A stretch of DNA of 64,000 nucleotides from Isoetes taiwanensis (Eukaryota; Streptophyta; Lycopodiopsida; Isoetales; Isoetaceae): positions 5,967,999 through 6,031,998 of the forward strand of contig JAJEKV010000035.1 of the NCBI GenBank assembly GCA_021234155.1, read 5' to 3'. The stretch's first letter is position 1; every line of letters starts with the position of its first letter. The position numbers and the translations under genes are program-made. Below the pieces are notes generated by a model. It had not been told where the DNA came from, ran no database searches, and saw only the letters and a list, made by a program, of their open reading frames with translations. Positions 9,534-20,753 of the stretch are shown here, one piece after another.

Positions 9534-9649
9534 AGCATTCATATTCCAACACCAAAGGAATCCATTCATGCATTTGAAGCCATTATGAGTAGAGATAGTC
9601 CAGTTATTTATTGGTCTGCTTTTTAACAGTCTCCAAGGACTTTGCAACA

Positions 9650-10372
9650 ATGGCATGTGGCTCATATTATGATCACTATCATTGTGTTCATGGTTATTAT
9701 GGTTATTGTGGTTATGGTTATTATGGTTACCTTTCGAGGCAGGGGTCCTAGTAGTAATGATTGTACTAGTCCATTGTATGGGTCCCATGACCTATTGGTC
9801 TCCGTGGACGTTAAAAAAAAACTATTCTATTCTATTCTATTCTATTGCTCTTGCTCTTGTTCCTGCTCGTCTTGTACATGCTCTTCTTCCACTTCCTCAT
9901 GCAAGAAGCCGGTGGTTCTCAAAGTGAATATGACATGCAACAAATGCAAAGAAAATTCTAAAGGCCTTAAGCAACATAAAAGGTAAGGTACTTTGTAAGA
10001 CTGCCCAAGGATTTAAATTTTTGAAAACCTTTAGACAATTATTTTTTAGATGCCTGCCATATTTGGATAATTGAGGCTTTTTACCATTTTGGTGGTATTC
10101 TTTTATTTCCAGGTGCAACGGACATTGATGTGGATCTAGAGAACCAAAAGGTGACAGTGAAGGGGGATGTGACAGAAGAGGAGTGCATAAGGAAGATAGA
10201 GAAGTTAGGGAAGACAGTGAAGCCTTGGCCCAAAAGAGAAATTGAGTGTAAGAAGCTAGAAATAATCTATGTCACTCAGTATGTAAATCCATATGTCAAT
10301 CCTTGTGTCACATGTTGTGCAAGTGTATGTTGTTGTCGTGATTCTTACTCCAACTCCTGCGGCTTTATGTGA
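9650..10372 (+). CDS. Heavy-metal-associated isoprenylated plant protein (HIPP)-like, two visible exons
   Basis: HIPPs bind soft metals such as Cu, Zn or Cd through an HMA fold and are anchored by a C-terminal prenyl group. Exon 1 (9650-9982) would start MACGSYYDHYHC, a Gly/Tyr/His/Cys-rich leader. It then has a Cys/Ser run and the HMA start VVLKVNMTCNKCK, with the metal-binding CxxC cysteines at 9936 and 9945. The intron is 9983-10112 (GTAAGG...TTTCCAG), at the usual place inside the HMA domain. Exon 2 (10113-10372) continues TDIDVDLENQKVTVKGDV and ends SNSCGFM, where CGFM is a good CaaX prenylation box. Two frame breaks must be bridged: one near 9740-9825, close to a TATTC repeat, and one extra A before the donor (AAAAG). 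Both sit in sequence prone to read errors, so the gene may be intact. A 67-bp tandem repeat lies upstream. The family call is firm; the start is less so. Confidence 0.8.
9823..9842. repeat. (TATTC)4 microsatellite inside exon 1
   Basis: Four TATTC units followed by a diverged fifth, next to a run of nine A. The unit length is not a multiple of three, so any change in copy number shifts the HIPP-like frame. Confidence 0.85.
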
Positions 10373-12079
10373 GGATTTTCGCTCTCTTTCTTTTTCCTAT
10401 TTTTATATTCCAATGTTGGGGCGACCTGAGGAGGTTTATTCTCTCCATGGTCTAATGGGTATTTCTTAAGAGAGATATTTGTAGTTGTATTTTGGACGTT
10501 TGTTATCCTTCGACATTTAAGGAATACAATGGTATTTTTTGATAGTTATATTTGTGGTTGTATTTTGGACGTTTCTTACCCTTTGACTTTAAGGAATCTA
10601 TTTGTTAATTGCGTTAAGGAAGTGTGCTTTTGTAAATTATACATTTTTTTAACATAACATATGCATATCATATCGGTTAATTGAAGTCAGAAGGAATATA
10701 TTGGTGGCATTCTATGCTTTTGTTTTGTAATTCTTAAGAGAAAATTCCAATTCCAGTTGTGGAAACTCTGCATTCCTTAATTTCCAGTTGTGGAAACCTT
10801 GCATTTTGCTTGAATCTAACTTTTAATCCTTAATCTTGTAAATATTTTCATATGAAACTTCGAGTATTTTCTACTTCACATTCCATATCTGCAGCATCCA
10901 AATTTTGTGTTCAAATTCTACTTATGGGATAGAGTGCTGCCCTTTCCATGTTGTGGATTATTAAACAAATCTGTAATTTTGAAGCTTGCTTTCTTTGAGT
11001 TGTTTATCACACTTTGTTTTCGTATTGTTAATTGGTTCATGGTTTGGTATCATCGTTAGCGTCCTTATTGGTCTTCTAGTTGTCCTCCCCTAGTTTGGGT
11101 TCTCACAATTTTGCATCAAGTTGAAGTGTTTGAAGTTCCTATATGTCTTGCATTGAGTTGACGTGCTTCACATGGCATTTTTAGCTAGTGCACTCACATA
11201 TCTCGGTATCTCAATAGATCACGTTTCCTTGGGTCTCAAATGTTAAGCCACTTTCCTTTATGCATGTTGTTTGAGGTCCTTTGTGCTTTTTAAGTCGTCT
11301 TGTCCTTTGCCTTATGTTTCTATTAGGGTACTTAGATGTGCTACTTTGTTAGTGTCTGCTCTTTTTTCTTGTGGTTTCTATTGAGCCCCTAGTCATTTTA
11401 TTGCGAAATATTTAGTACAATTTGCACGGTGTTCGACTTACATTACAATGTTCAATCTGATTCCTTAGGTTTAGGTCTTGTATGCGCATCATATTTTAAT
11501 TTCCTTGGTTCGATCTTTCATTAGAGTTAGAGATTTTACTTTTCTCCATGTTATTTTTGTCAAAGAGGTGGAGATGAGCCTTGGATTAGGTGAGAATGAC
11601 CTTGTACTTATTGCGTATTTGGTTTGGGATAGAAGTCAACTAAGACTCTTTTGATCTCTAATCCCTTTAGTTGCGCATCGTAATTTGGGCTTGAAATTTT
11701 GCAGTTGCACTTTACTTTTGAAGTTCTTTGGCTACTTATAGTTCTTTGGCATGACATAATAATACTATCTGCCTATCTCTTTCTTGGAGAATTAAGAGTT
11801 ATAGTTTTCTTTCTCGTGCTCGTGTATACTCATTTTGTTTGCAAGGTTCTTGATTTTTAGTCCACTTCTCATTAGATTTTTCAAGTCACTCTTTCTAGTT
11901 TTTTTCTTGAGTTGATTGTTACATGCTTGACGAGAGGCTTCTTTTAGTGGGTGTTACTTTGTCGGGTTTTGTTGCATGAATTGCTTGGTTCTTTTGCATT
12001 TCGAGGTTTTGTGGTTTTGGACACTTGTTTGTAATCCCGTATGTTTTGGTTTGATGGAGCCTTTTGTTTAGGTCCACTT

Positions 12080-12115
<36 letters not shown>

Positions 12116-12888
12116 TGAGTGAATATGTTGTACTATTTTTTCTTAGTAAATGAATAGGTTGGCGTTTGAGCCTTCATAGTTGCGGTGGAGGTTTGGTGTT
12201 TTGGACACAGAGTCTGTAGTTTGAGTTTCGGACGTCCGTTGGGGTTCTTTGTAGTGAGTCAAAAATTGGCGTTCTTTGTAGTGAGGCAAGTCCCTCCATC
12301 ATGATCTTTTCTAGTTTGGTGTTCCTACTCTTGCACTTTTATTTCATTTTTGTGAGATGCTCTAGGATCGGTTCTTCTCAAAGAATGTTTTGAGTTGTTA
12401 AGCTTAGGATAGTTCATGTTCAGAGATTATCGAGGTATTGTACTATTCTTTTTAGTATTCTTGGATGTTTGGATGTGTTCTGTACGTGTCAACTTTGAGT
12501 GGTGTTCACCTGCCCGCATAGGAGTTTGAAGGGTAGTTCGCCTTGGTTGATCCTTGTGTCGGTAGGGTGGTGGTATGCAAGATCGCTTCAGCTATCTAGT
12601 AGTCACATGCCTTCATTCCTTTTGTAGTGTTGTATAGGTCACATCATTTTGTTGTGTCTTCATTGGAATTGAGTAGGAGTGGTATGTTGTGTTGTTAAGC
12701 TTAAAATAGTTCATGTTGGCAGCTTAGCAGGATGTCGTAGTACTCTTTTTAGTATTCCTCGTTGTTTGGATGTGCTTTGGTCTCTTGCTCCCCATCGCCT
12801 GCTCATTTTTTATTTGCCTTGGTGGTTGTTGAGTGGTGACATTGTACCCTTAATTCTCTTAGACATTTAGTTTCTGTTTTTACGCCTT
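10373..12888. other. T-rich non-coding stretch
   Basis: It begins as the probable 3' UTR of the HIPP-like gene, with an imperfect tandem pair around TTGTATTTTGGACGTTT (about 10,480 and 10,553). It then continues for 2 kb of T-rich sequence with no frame or motif that I recognise. A run of about 32 T lies at 12,082-12,113. Confidence 0.6.
12082..12113. repeat. Poly-T run
   Basis: 32 consecutive T. It may be the tail of a minus-strand retroposed copy; no source gene is identified. Confidence 0.9.
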
Positions 12889-12937
12889 TCAAAGATGTTG
12901 TTTCGTTGTGTTGGTTGAGTGCAACTAGGCTCTAGAA
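12889..12937 (+). repeat. 49-bp direct repeat, left copy
   Basis: Identical over 49 bp to 13,584-13,632. It begins TCAAAGATGTTGTTTCG and ends GGCTCTAGAA. Confidence 0.95.
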
Positions 12938-13583
12938 GTGCGATTTATCTGCGTTTTGAGATTAGCGGGATAAATCCGCTTCTTGAGGCTAGTTGAAAGA
13001 GTCTCCCTTACAGTATTTATAGCCTTCTTGTATTCCTCTCATTTTCATCAGCTGTCGTTGAGCCTCCCCTTTGTGGTCGCATGCCCCCCTCCCCCCCGCC
13101 CTTTGAAGTTGTAGCCCAGCATCGTAACTCTGCTCTATTGAAGTTTTCTTGTAGTCAATGTCTTAGTTTTTCATGTTGAGTGGCTCATTGTTTGACTTCT
13201 TGATCTTGCGATGGTGGGGGCTCTCATGCCAAGCATCGTTGTTGGGGTAGTTCTTATGTCTTGAATGTTGGGATTTAAGTGGGCGTTGATGTTGCCGGCC
13301 CTTGCGCCATGGTGGTGGGCCCTCGTGTGCCAAAGATGTGGCAGCCTTTGTGCCAAGATTGGGGTCCTCGTACCAGGGGTTTCTTTGTTCCTTTTGCAGA
13401 TTTGCTCAAAGATGGATGTGGAAAGGCGTTTTTTTGCGAAGTTTTTCGACAATCTTGGCATGTTGGGGTCGTCTTTGTCGGATATTAGCTACGGAGGCCT
13501 ACAAATCTTTATGAACTTATATTTTGAGTTTTGAATCCTTTTTGGCACTTTGATGCCTTTTATATGCCCAAAAAGGCGGTGTA
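12938..13583. other. Segment enclosed by the 49-bp direct repeats
   Basis: 646 bp, more GC-rich at 13,265-13,480 than the T-rich flanks. Forward frames of up to 89 codons are open here in all three phases, which argues against a single real one. No motif is recognised. Confidence 0.5.
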
Positions 13584-13632
13584 TCAAAGATGTTGTTTCG
13601 TTGTGTTGGTTGAGTGCAACTAGGCTCTAGAA
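13584..13632 (+). repeat. 49-bp direct repeat, right copy
   Basis: Exact match to 12,889-12,937, 695 bp away. Confidence 0.95.
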
Positions 13633-14389
13633 ATTACCATTATATTGATAGTAGAAAATGTGCCTAAGTCACATAAGGTAAAAGATTCTAAGTTTTAGGT
13701 ATGGTCAAGTTGAATGTGTGTGCAAGTGTAAATCTATTGCCCTCAAATATCTCTTTCCTAAGATTTGGGGTAGATGGGCCAAAGAAAAGGGGACTTCGAA
13801 TTTTTTTTTTCAGATGGTCCGAGGGCTTTTTGTGCCTGCTTTACATGGTCGAAAATAGCAGCTTTCTTCACTTGGGCTGCTAAGAACAGCCCGATGTAGG
13901 CTGACAAACTAGACCCATGTAAAAATGATGCCTTTGCCCAAATCATTTGTTGGGGTTTGTGTTTATGGTCGGGCGATTACATCTTCGGGCGCCTGTTGGT
14001 AGTGGAGATAAGAATTGAGTTTCTTTTTGCAAGATTAGAAGATGTTCTTTCATAAGCTTGCAAGGAAAAACGGGAAAGGTTCCTTGGATGCAGAGGGCGT
14101 GCCTCCGTGAGAGTAGTGATGTTGCTGCTTGTAAAAGTCTGTGGAAAGATTTTAGCCTTGCAAATGATCCGAATTTCCACAAAAGCTCCCACATGGAAGT
14201 GAAGCAGTCTGTTCCTGCAGATATCCAGGGCCTCTTGCATGAAGCTGTGAGGCCCCATGCTTCTGTGCAGCCATCTAAACTAGCCAGCCCTTGTGCCAAA
14301 GGTCCCAATTTTGCCACAAGAGTCTGTTGTGTTTGTAGATAGGGGTCCGTGGAAACAAGTTTTTTCCCGTGCAAGAAGCTTGCAAGTGA
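13633..14389 (+). other. Possible 5' part of the HUH-endonuclease element
   Basis: From about 14,050 the plus strand has a coding-like frame (about 14,058-14,342) reading through ACLRESSDVAACKSLWKDFS without a known motif. Frame breaks separate it from the HUH domain downstream. A fully open minus-strand frame covers the same bases, but its content looks like a shadow. The start of the element is not visible. Confidence 0.35.
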
Positions 14390-14439
14390 GAGGAAGAAAG
14401 TGATCAGCAAGCCCCCAAGACATGTTGCTGCTACCAGAG

Positions 14440-15737
14440 ATGAGCCCTCTTCCTTGAATCTAGTAGTGTTGGTGGTGTAGATGTGTGGAAGTCTATATAT
14501 ACTGTTGTTTGTAGTTTCCTGAAATTTGACCGCAGGGGGTATTGTGAGCTTGGAGAGGGGCTCCAACCTCGACCATCTCCATGTTCAGGTGGCCTTCATA
14601 GTTGCTCTCACTAGTCCTGTGGCTGTAAACTTGAGACTGAAAAAGAGCATGGGATGGGACACACAGAAACCTGTTGGGGGAGTTATCATGTGCAAGGCCC
14701 TTAAGGACACAAAGATGCACTGTTATGAGGGAATGATAGGCTACTGCCTAAAGGACTTATGTACGCTCCATCATAGACATCACGTGAAGAATGTGACAGC
14801 GGATCAAATTGAAAGGGGTAAGAATCTCTATGCTTTGTATGGGGCTGGAGACAATAAGAACTGTGTCACTCTTGATAACCGTAACTTGTTTGCAAAAGCA
14901 AAACATTTCCATATGTACCATGGCCGTAGGCACATCAGTGCTTCACTTGTTCAAACCATATGTAAAATGCTGCAAACGGAGAAGTTTGTATTCAGTGGAT
15001 CGTGGGTGTTGCCAACAAACACCGCCTTCACTTCTCAGCATCGTGTTGAGGCTGCCTGGAGATTGACTCTAGATCCTGCACATGCCTCCCATAGTGATAT
15101 AAGGAATGTATTGTTTGGGCTGCCTCCTGGAATTGTACATGTGGAGCGAGTTGTTAAGGGGAGAAGACAATATTGGGATGCTCATGCTGGTGAGTCTTGA
15201 TGAGGCCAACGCTTGTGAGATGGACAGTGATGATGGCTTTGATGATGGGAAGGGGTGTCCAGAGCCTGTAGATTTGCGAAATTCCAGCCCATGGGATGGT
15301 TTCATACCCGTGGGTGTGGAGGATTATACTTTTGCTGCTCTCTAGCTCATTTTCGCACTTTGTGTTTATGTACATATTTCATTTTTCTTGTAGGAGCTCG
15401 TAAGGAGATAGAGAAGACTAAAGGAATGGCAGATCTAGATGCGATTTTCAGCCCGGTCGTGAACCTTGACACTGATTCTGATGAAGATCGCATTGCAGAT
15501 GCGCATATTGCTGCTGATGGCAAGTCAGAGTGCTTTCATTTGCACGTGGATGTGGAGTTGCTAAATAAGGAGACAATGATGTCCATTCGTGAATCGAAGA
15601 CGGCTCTTGGGAATACCATATATGAGGCATTGCATTGTTTGGACATGAATGACCTGAAAGTATCCCTGAAGCAACGCAAAGTGCTCCGAGGGCAGATGAA
15701 TCTTATGAGCCACACTGATAAGGCAACCATGCAATAG
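14440..15737 (+). pseudogene. HUH endonuclease (Replitron-like / Rep-type), frame-broken
   Basis: HUH endonucleases nick one DNA strand and attach to it through a tyrosine; eukaryotic transposons such as Replitrons and Helitrons use them. The main frame (14,526-15,200) carries AGGIVSLERG followed by HLHVQ (His codons at 14,574 and 14,580), the HUH motif with a trailing Gln. 56 residues after the first His comes GYCLKD (Tyr at 14,742, Lys at 14,751), the YxxK motif of Rep-type enzymes. A Lys/Arg-rich helical region (RNLFAKAKHFHMYHG) follows. The first strand of the fold seems to start in another frame just upstream (IYTVVCSFLKFD, about 14,490-14,530). After about 15,185 the frame shifts into an acidic stretch (DSDDGFDDGKG). 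A last exon (15,393-15,737) follows a TTTCTTGTAG acceptor and includes DTDSDEDRIADAHIAADG. No helicase is present, which argues against a Helitron. Breaks may be read errors or decay. Confidence 0.6.
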
Positions 15738-16254
15738 AGGGCCTTGGTAGAGCAGCGTTTCAGACTATTCAGGCCTAGTGTCTATGGTTTCTTGAAGCTA
15801 CTCTTGTACAGTTGTTTTTGCAAGCCACTCTTGTACATGTGTTTTTGCAATACATTATCTGTGTGAACGAGGCTCCAAAGTCATGCCGGATCCTCATTTT
15901 GATGTTCATTTCCGTGGTCTAGCGTGTTGTGCCATCATGCCCGTGGAACAAGTAACGGCATGCGCCTTTTCCACTTAAGTTGTAGACCTATTTGCCACAT
16001 TGTGATATATGAAAGCATGCTATATGTAGCATTATAACAGGGGGTTTTTTTTTCTATTTTTGTACGGTTTTTCTAAGGTTTTCATATGATTTGGTGGTCA
16101 GATTCATCCAAGTGTACTAAATAGTATTTTTAGAGTGCACCTTTTGTCACCGTTGATTTTAGAAAAGGGGCAAATCTTGTGGTGGAGGCTTCTTTATTTT
16201 TGGTCCTCCCATTATTTTTAGGGTTTTTAGCCAACACAAGGAATATGAGACCTG
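15738..16254. other. 3' flank of the HUH element
   Basis: Non-coding. It contains a short imperfect tandem, CACTCTTGTACA plus TGTTTTTGCAA (about 15,795-15,850), and a T-rich run at 16,040-16,060. The terminus of the element is not recognisable. Confidence 0.4.
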
Positions 16255-16639
16255 GGTAACATTTAGGGCTAGGCCTTCTGGAGCCGAGGTTGCTTCTGGA
16301 GCCCGGTCAGAATATTGCGGTGGGCGAGGTGAGGTGCGCCAGATTTTCAAAACCGAAAGCAATCTATCTTCGTGTCTTTTCTCGCTTCAAGTTCTTGAGT
16401 TTTTGGTTGGACAGCGAGGTTTTGATGCGTGTATGGTCGGATTTGGGGGCGTGAAACGTACCGATTTGGAGTAACATCGAAGAGCAAATCGGCATGGCCA
16501 TGAGATTTTGCAGCCCTGAATGCTGTGGGTGAAACACTAAAGAGCCAGGGGCAGCCGAAATGGGGCAGCCGGATTGTGAAAGGGGACCGAATGCTTACAT
16601 TGGTTGCATGCTTTGTGGAAGTAAAATCGCTTTATTCGG

Positions 16640-17548
16640 GCAAGAAATAAAGAAGCTCAGGTAAAATGAAATGACTTTTGAAGCATGGGAACGAAATTTG
16701 AAGCATGTATTCAGCAGGTCCTATGCCTTGTTGTGTTGGCACACAACCTTACAGAGCAAACCGTGGGGACATAGTAGCATTACTAGCTTTTAAAGCCCCA
16801 TTAGAAGATCCATTGTGGAGCTTTGGCAAACCGGATGCGTATGATGATAGGCAATTTTTCCGATAGATTTCAACTTTTCTTGCTAAACTTGGCTTTCACA
16901 TACATTGAAGTGCTTATAATAGTTGTCTATTTCCTTGCCTTATTATCTTCCTTGTGCATGCATGTTGACAGACTAACACCGGCTCCCTCCTCTTTTGCGG
17001 CCATAAAAGACCAAGAAATTGGAGCCATATGATGTGGAATGTAGTGGGCAAATGACAAATTCCAGAAACGCACATGCCTCCAAAGACAATGCTTGTGCAT
17101 TACTTAAATCGTGAGGTTATACAGAGAAAGGGAGCATTTGTTTTAGTAAGAAAGATGGAAGGTTATTTCAAAGCAGCCTTACGCTAGCTTTGCACCAACC
17201 CGATCTTTAGTAAAACATGGTGAAAGAAAACTATTAGAAGTGATTGTTAGCTTAGCATTTGGAGGAAGGGAACCTAAAAGCCACCTCCATGTGACCGACA
17301 TAACTAAAAACGCCATTGAAGAAGTTGGAAGTGAGAATCGGATAACAAGTCAGCTTAATACAACCGCGGAATGGAAAAGAATTAAGCAACTAATGGCCCA
17401 AAGTACCCCACTTTGCAAAGGCCACAAAGAACCTCGTCGTCCTGGACAATCAAGAAGTCCTGGACCAAATGTTGGGCGAGCTTCTATGTTTGTGCTCGCA
17501 AAGGTTGAAATTTATGCAAGTTTTATGTTAAGTGCTGAATCTGACTGA
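16640..17548 (+). pseudogene. Unrecognised coding-like segment with a membrane helix, copy A
   Basis: The frame from 16,823 reads MIGNFSDRFQLFLLNLAF and then a long hydrophobic stretch ending LLSSLCMHVDRL, compatible with one transmembrane helix. Coding-like sequence in shifted frames lies upstream (about 16,670-16,810) and downstream (17,240-17,548, containing KRIKQLMAQSTPLCKGHK). Copy B at 55.3-56.1 kb reads better. I do not recognise the family. Frame shifts between the two copies suggest decay or read errors. Confidence 0.35.
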
Positions 17549-18143
17549 CATCTTTTGTTTTGTGTCCTTGTTGGATAGGGTCCAACTACAAATGCCCAAG
17601 CTAGATGTGACCATTTTGAATGGGCAGTTGCCAATTCCAAAGGGAAGAGGAAAGAAGTATTTGATTAGGATTTTGCCTAGGCCTCAAATCCATGACATGC
17701 ATCCATGGTGACCCATTTTGTAAGATGGCAAAGAGTAAGATAAGATTTGTTTCATCAGTCCCTAAAGCTTGAAGAAGGTAGGTATTAGTTATTGTGATTT
17801 GACTTCCCGGGTGGTTCATTTTATAGGCAAAAAATTTACAGAAACAGAAATTTCCATGATGGTCGTCTTGTCATTGTTAGCATGTTTCTAAATTCTTAGT
17901 TTTGTTGCTGCACTTGTTCTTTTCAGATTTGTTTGGTCTTGAACTAATGTTTTCTGTTTTTTAAATGTGTTACCATTTGTCTATTATCTATCATGGTATT
18001 ATGTCACACTTAATATTAGGACTTCGAATGTAATGGCTTGTTTTAGCTCTACTACCATTTTCTATTATGATTCATATGCACTAAGGAATCTCCATGCACA
18101 GATATTATATGCACAATATTACATGCACTAAGGAAACTCCATG

Positions 18144-18727
18144 CACAATATTACATGCACCCCTACACCATCCTTAAGGCCCCGAAGGGGCCAAAAATTT
18201 TTTTAGTTAACACAAACCATTAACACACAACTACCATTAACATTATTAACACAAACCATTGCATTTGACACATTTAAATTAAAATCCCCTTAAACCCCTT
18301 TGGTTTGGGTGCATATTCACACTGGGTTACGAGGGCAAATGAGAGCCTAAAAATTTTACAATACATGTACAAAATTAACACCATTAAGTACATTCTCTCA
18401 AACCTTATAGTATTTTGCAAACCTTAATATATAAAAGATACAAAAACTTGTACATGCATACCCCACAAACGAGGATCTATATGTACGGTCCAGATCTTAG
18501 AATAAAGGGCAAATATGCCCATCCGACTCTCTCGTTGTCCTGAGTAACCCTCGTGGTGAATATGCACCCAAACCAAAGGGGTTTAGGGGATTTTAATTTA
18601 AATATGTCAAATGCAATGGTTTGTGTTAATAATATTAATGGTAGTTGTGTGTCAATGGTTTTCGTTAACTAAAATTTTGTTTCTTCTGGGCCTTAAGGAT
18701 GGTGTAGGGTGCATGTAATATTGTGCA
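18144..18727. mobile_element. Foldback MITE with very long terminal inverted repeats, copy A
   Basis: The ends TGCACAATATTACATGCAC (18,144) and GTGCATGTAATATTGTGCA (18,709) are inverse, and the homology continues inward for about 180-200 bp to GGTTTGGGTGCATATTCAC against its complement. The middle holds no gene. Copy B is 56,760-57,355. Related elements lie at 37.16, 37.84 and 48.6 kb. Confidence 0.9.
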
Positions 18728-19612
18728 TGTAATATTATACGTTTCACATACTTTCATTTTCTCGTTGGTTCGTGCATGTGGAAAACCTTAGGTGGTATTA
18801 TTTTTTATTTTGTATGCATTGTTATTGGTGTACGTGATGTGGTGTATACGAAGATGCCTTCATTAAATGAAAAAACATTAACACATGGTGGCATTAACAC
18901 ATGTAAATCTAATAAGGGTACCTTTGCACTAGCCGTTACATTTGGATTGGGTTAAGGTTTTAACAAAGTTCACACCAAGTTAGATTAATGTTCGTTCTGG
19001 TTATATAATTAGTATTCCGTTAATTTTCTTAACCTAGAATCCCTAACACAAATTGCCTTCAAGATTTTTTTACTTTAGTTTACCAAATTTAACTGAAAGT
19101 TAACTCAAAATAAAAATAAACCGAAAATTAATAGGTCACGAATAAACAATTGGTCGACATCGAAAATTACTGCTTTAAAACGCTGTAATTTGTTGTTGCA
19201 GTGCCTGATGGTAATCCTTCGAACCCTAAGTTTAACCTAATGTTTTACCAAAGCGGACGCCACGTACCGCTTCTTCAGAATCCATCGCCATAGCCGGGTT
19301 CATCCATAGCCATAGCTTCGCTCCATCGCCATAGCTTCTATCAAGGCTACCCTTTTTGCTCAACAACAAAAGCCGCATTTGTGCACCGCAGCCTCTAAAT
19401 CGCAAGAAGTCGGGCCTCCAAAGCCGCTAAGAATAAGAAAAAGGCATCGGACATACCCTTTGAAGGCAAAACTTGCTTTAAGGTGGGCTTGACGGGCTAA
19501 ACCCAAGATCAGTAGAGATATCCGCCATAGCTAGAGCTTAAATGCAAGCAGTGTCCTTCGATTTATGTGTTTTCTCCAAATGCTTGCCGTAAAACAGAGA
19601 AAACAGAGGAAT
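18728..19612. other. Non-coding stretch of the duplicated block, copy A
   Basis: AT-rich to 19,200. From about 19,200 to 19,500 it is GC-richer with repeated CCATCGCCATAGCTTC, which looks like part of a short basic protein or leader, but no frame stays open in both copies. Confidence 0.4.
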
Positions 19613-19665
<53 letters not shown>

Positions 19666-19667
19666 TA
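19613..19667. repeat. (GATA)n microsatellite, copy A
   Basis: About 13-14 GATA units. Copy B at 58,249-58,313 has about 16, one of the few differences not at a CAG/CTG site. Confidence 0.97.
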
Positions 19668-20753
19668 TTTTAACGCCACGCCACCAGGGCAAAGATCCAA
19701 CCGACGTAAACGTAAACGTGAGCAATGCTTGCCGCCGTAAACGAGAAAAACAGAGAAGCCCCTTGCCACGGTCCGCATCGCAGGGCCTTAACCGTTTATT
19801 ACGTATCGGAAATTTCTCCGAAGATTCCCTGATTCCCTCGGCGACTACGGGAATGCGGGCCGGCCGTTTGGCCGCTTAAGCGCCACCGGGGGGGCCGCCG
19901 AAAATTCCCGCCGGAATCTTCTCAAACCGTAGTTTCCCTAGTACTTTTAACGCCGTTTATCTCGAAGCTCTAGCACCGCGCATCTCGAAGCTCTAACACT
20001 ACCGCGACCGGGTTGGGAGGTTCATTGATCACTGAGTTCGCTAGTCGCGGAGGTTTTTGAACATCTTGATTAGGTCAGACTATGTGTTGGAAAGCCTACG
20101 GATTGTAGTGCTCATCTTTGAATTCTCAGTTGGTATAATATCTCTGTTGCTTTTTTATTCAGCAATGTATACCGACATGATGTCTTCCACTTCATTCTAA
20201 GAATAGGGAGGGTGCCCATATATGCCGCGATTTAGTGTTAGAACTCTCAGAACTCTAGATTCCGCATCAATTTTGGACAAATGAGACATCAATCGAAAGA
20301 GGACGAAGCTCACCTATCTATCGCTGAAAAAAAAAAAAATCAGATTTGGAGTTCCCGAGAAGAAGTTACGAGCCTTGAAAGTAGGGTAGGTTGCCTGCCC
20401 ATCTCACCCGCACTAATTGCCCATCCATCCCGCACCAAGTAGCCATCAACCGTATTTGAGGATTCCCGAGGAGACAAGAAGTGCTAACACATATGAAAAG
20501 AAAGCTCTTGAAGAGGGCTTTCAGATGCACCAATCCACGGTCAATCCGACATTGGTGGAGAAAGTTACACACAATTGAAGGGCAAGGTATGCGCAATGGC
20601 TGTGGGGATAGGGTCGCGGGATCGGGGGCAAGAGTGCGAGATTCACCGCCAAGAAGAGTCGGGCAATCGCGTTGATAGTGGGCACCCTCCCCTATGGGTC
20701 TCCTTACTTAGTAATGCCTTGCTTTCCATATTTATATGGAGCAAATATAAAGT

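Noticed and set aside
9642-9750. Hydrophobic Ile/Val/Met-rich start for the HIPP-like protein
   Set aside because: It is the neighbouring phase of the Gly/Tyr/His-rich leader starting at 9650. The latter fits the family and starts in a better ATG context, so the hydrophobic version is probably an artefact of the frame break.
12938-13583. LTR element bounded by the 49-bp repeats
   Set aside because: The repeats lack TG...CA ends, and no primer-binding site or polypurine tract is seen.
13943-14566. 207-codon minus-strand frame opposite the HUH element
   Set aside because: No recognisable domain; it lies antisense to the segment leading into the HUH domain and does not continue.
14440-15737. 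Helitron
   Set aside because: No helicase domain and no typical TC...CTRR ends are visible; the HUH-YxxK layout without a helicase fits a Replitron-like enzyme better.
19531-19778. Tyr-Leu-Ser-Ile repeat proteins on the minus strand
   Set aside because: Translation of the GATA microsatellite; the same artefact occurs at 58,133-58,438.
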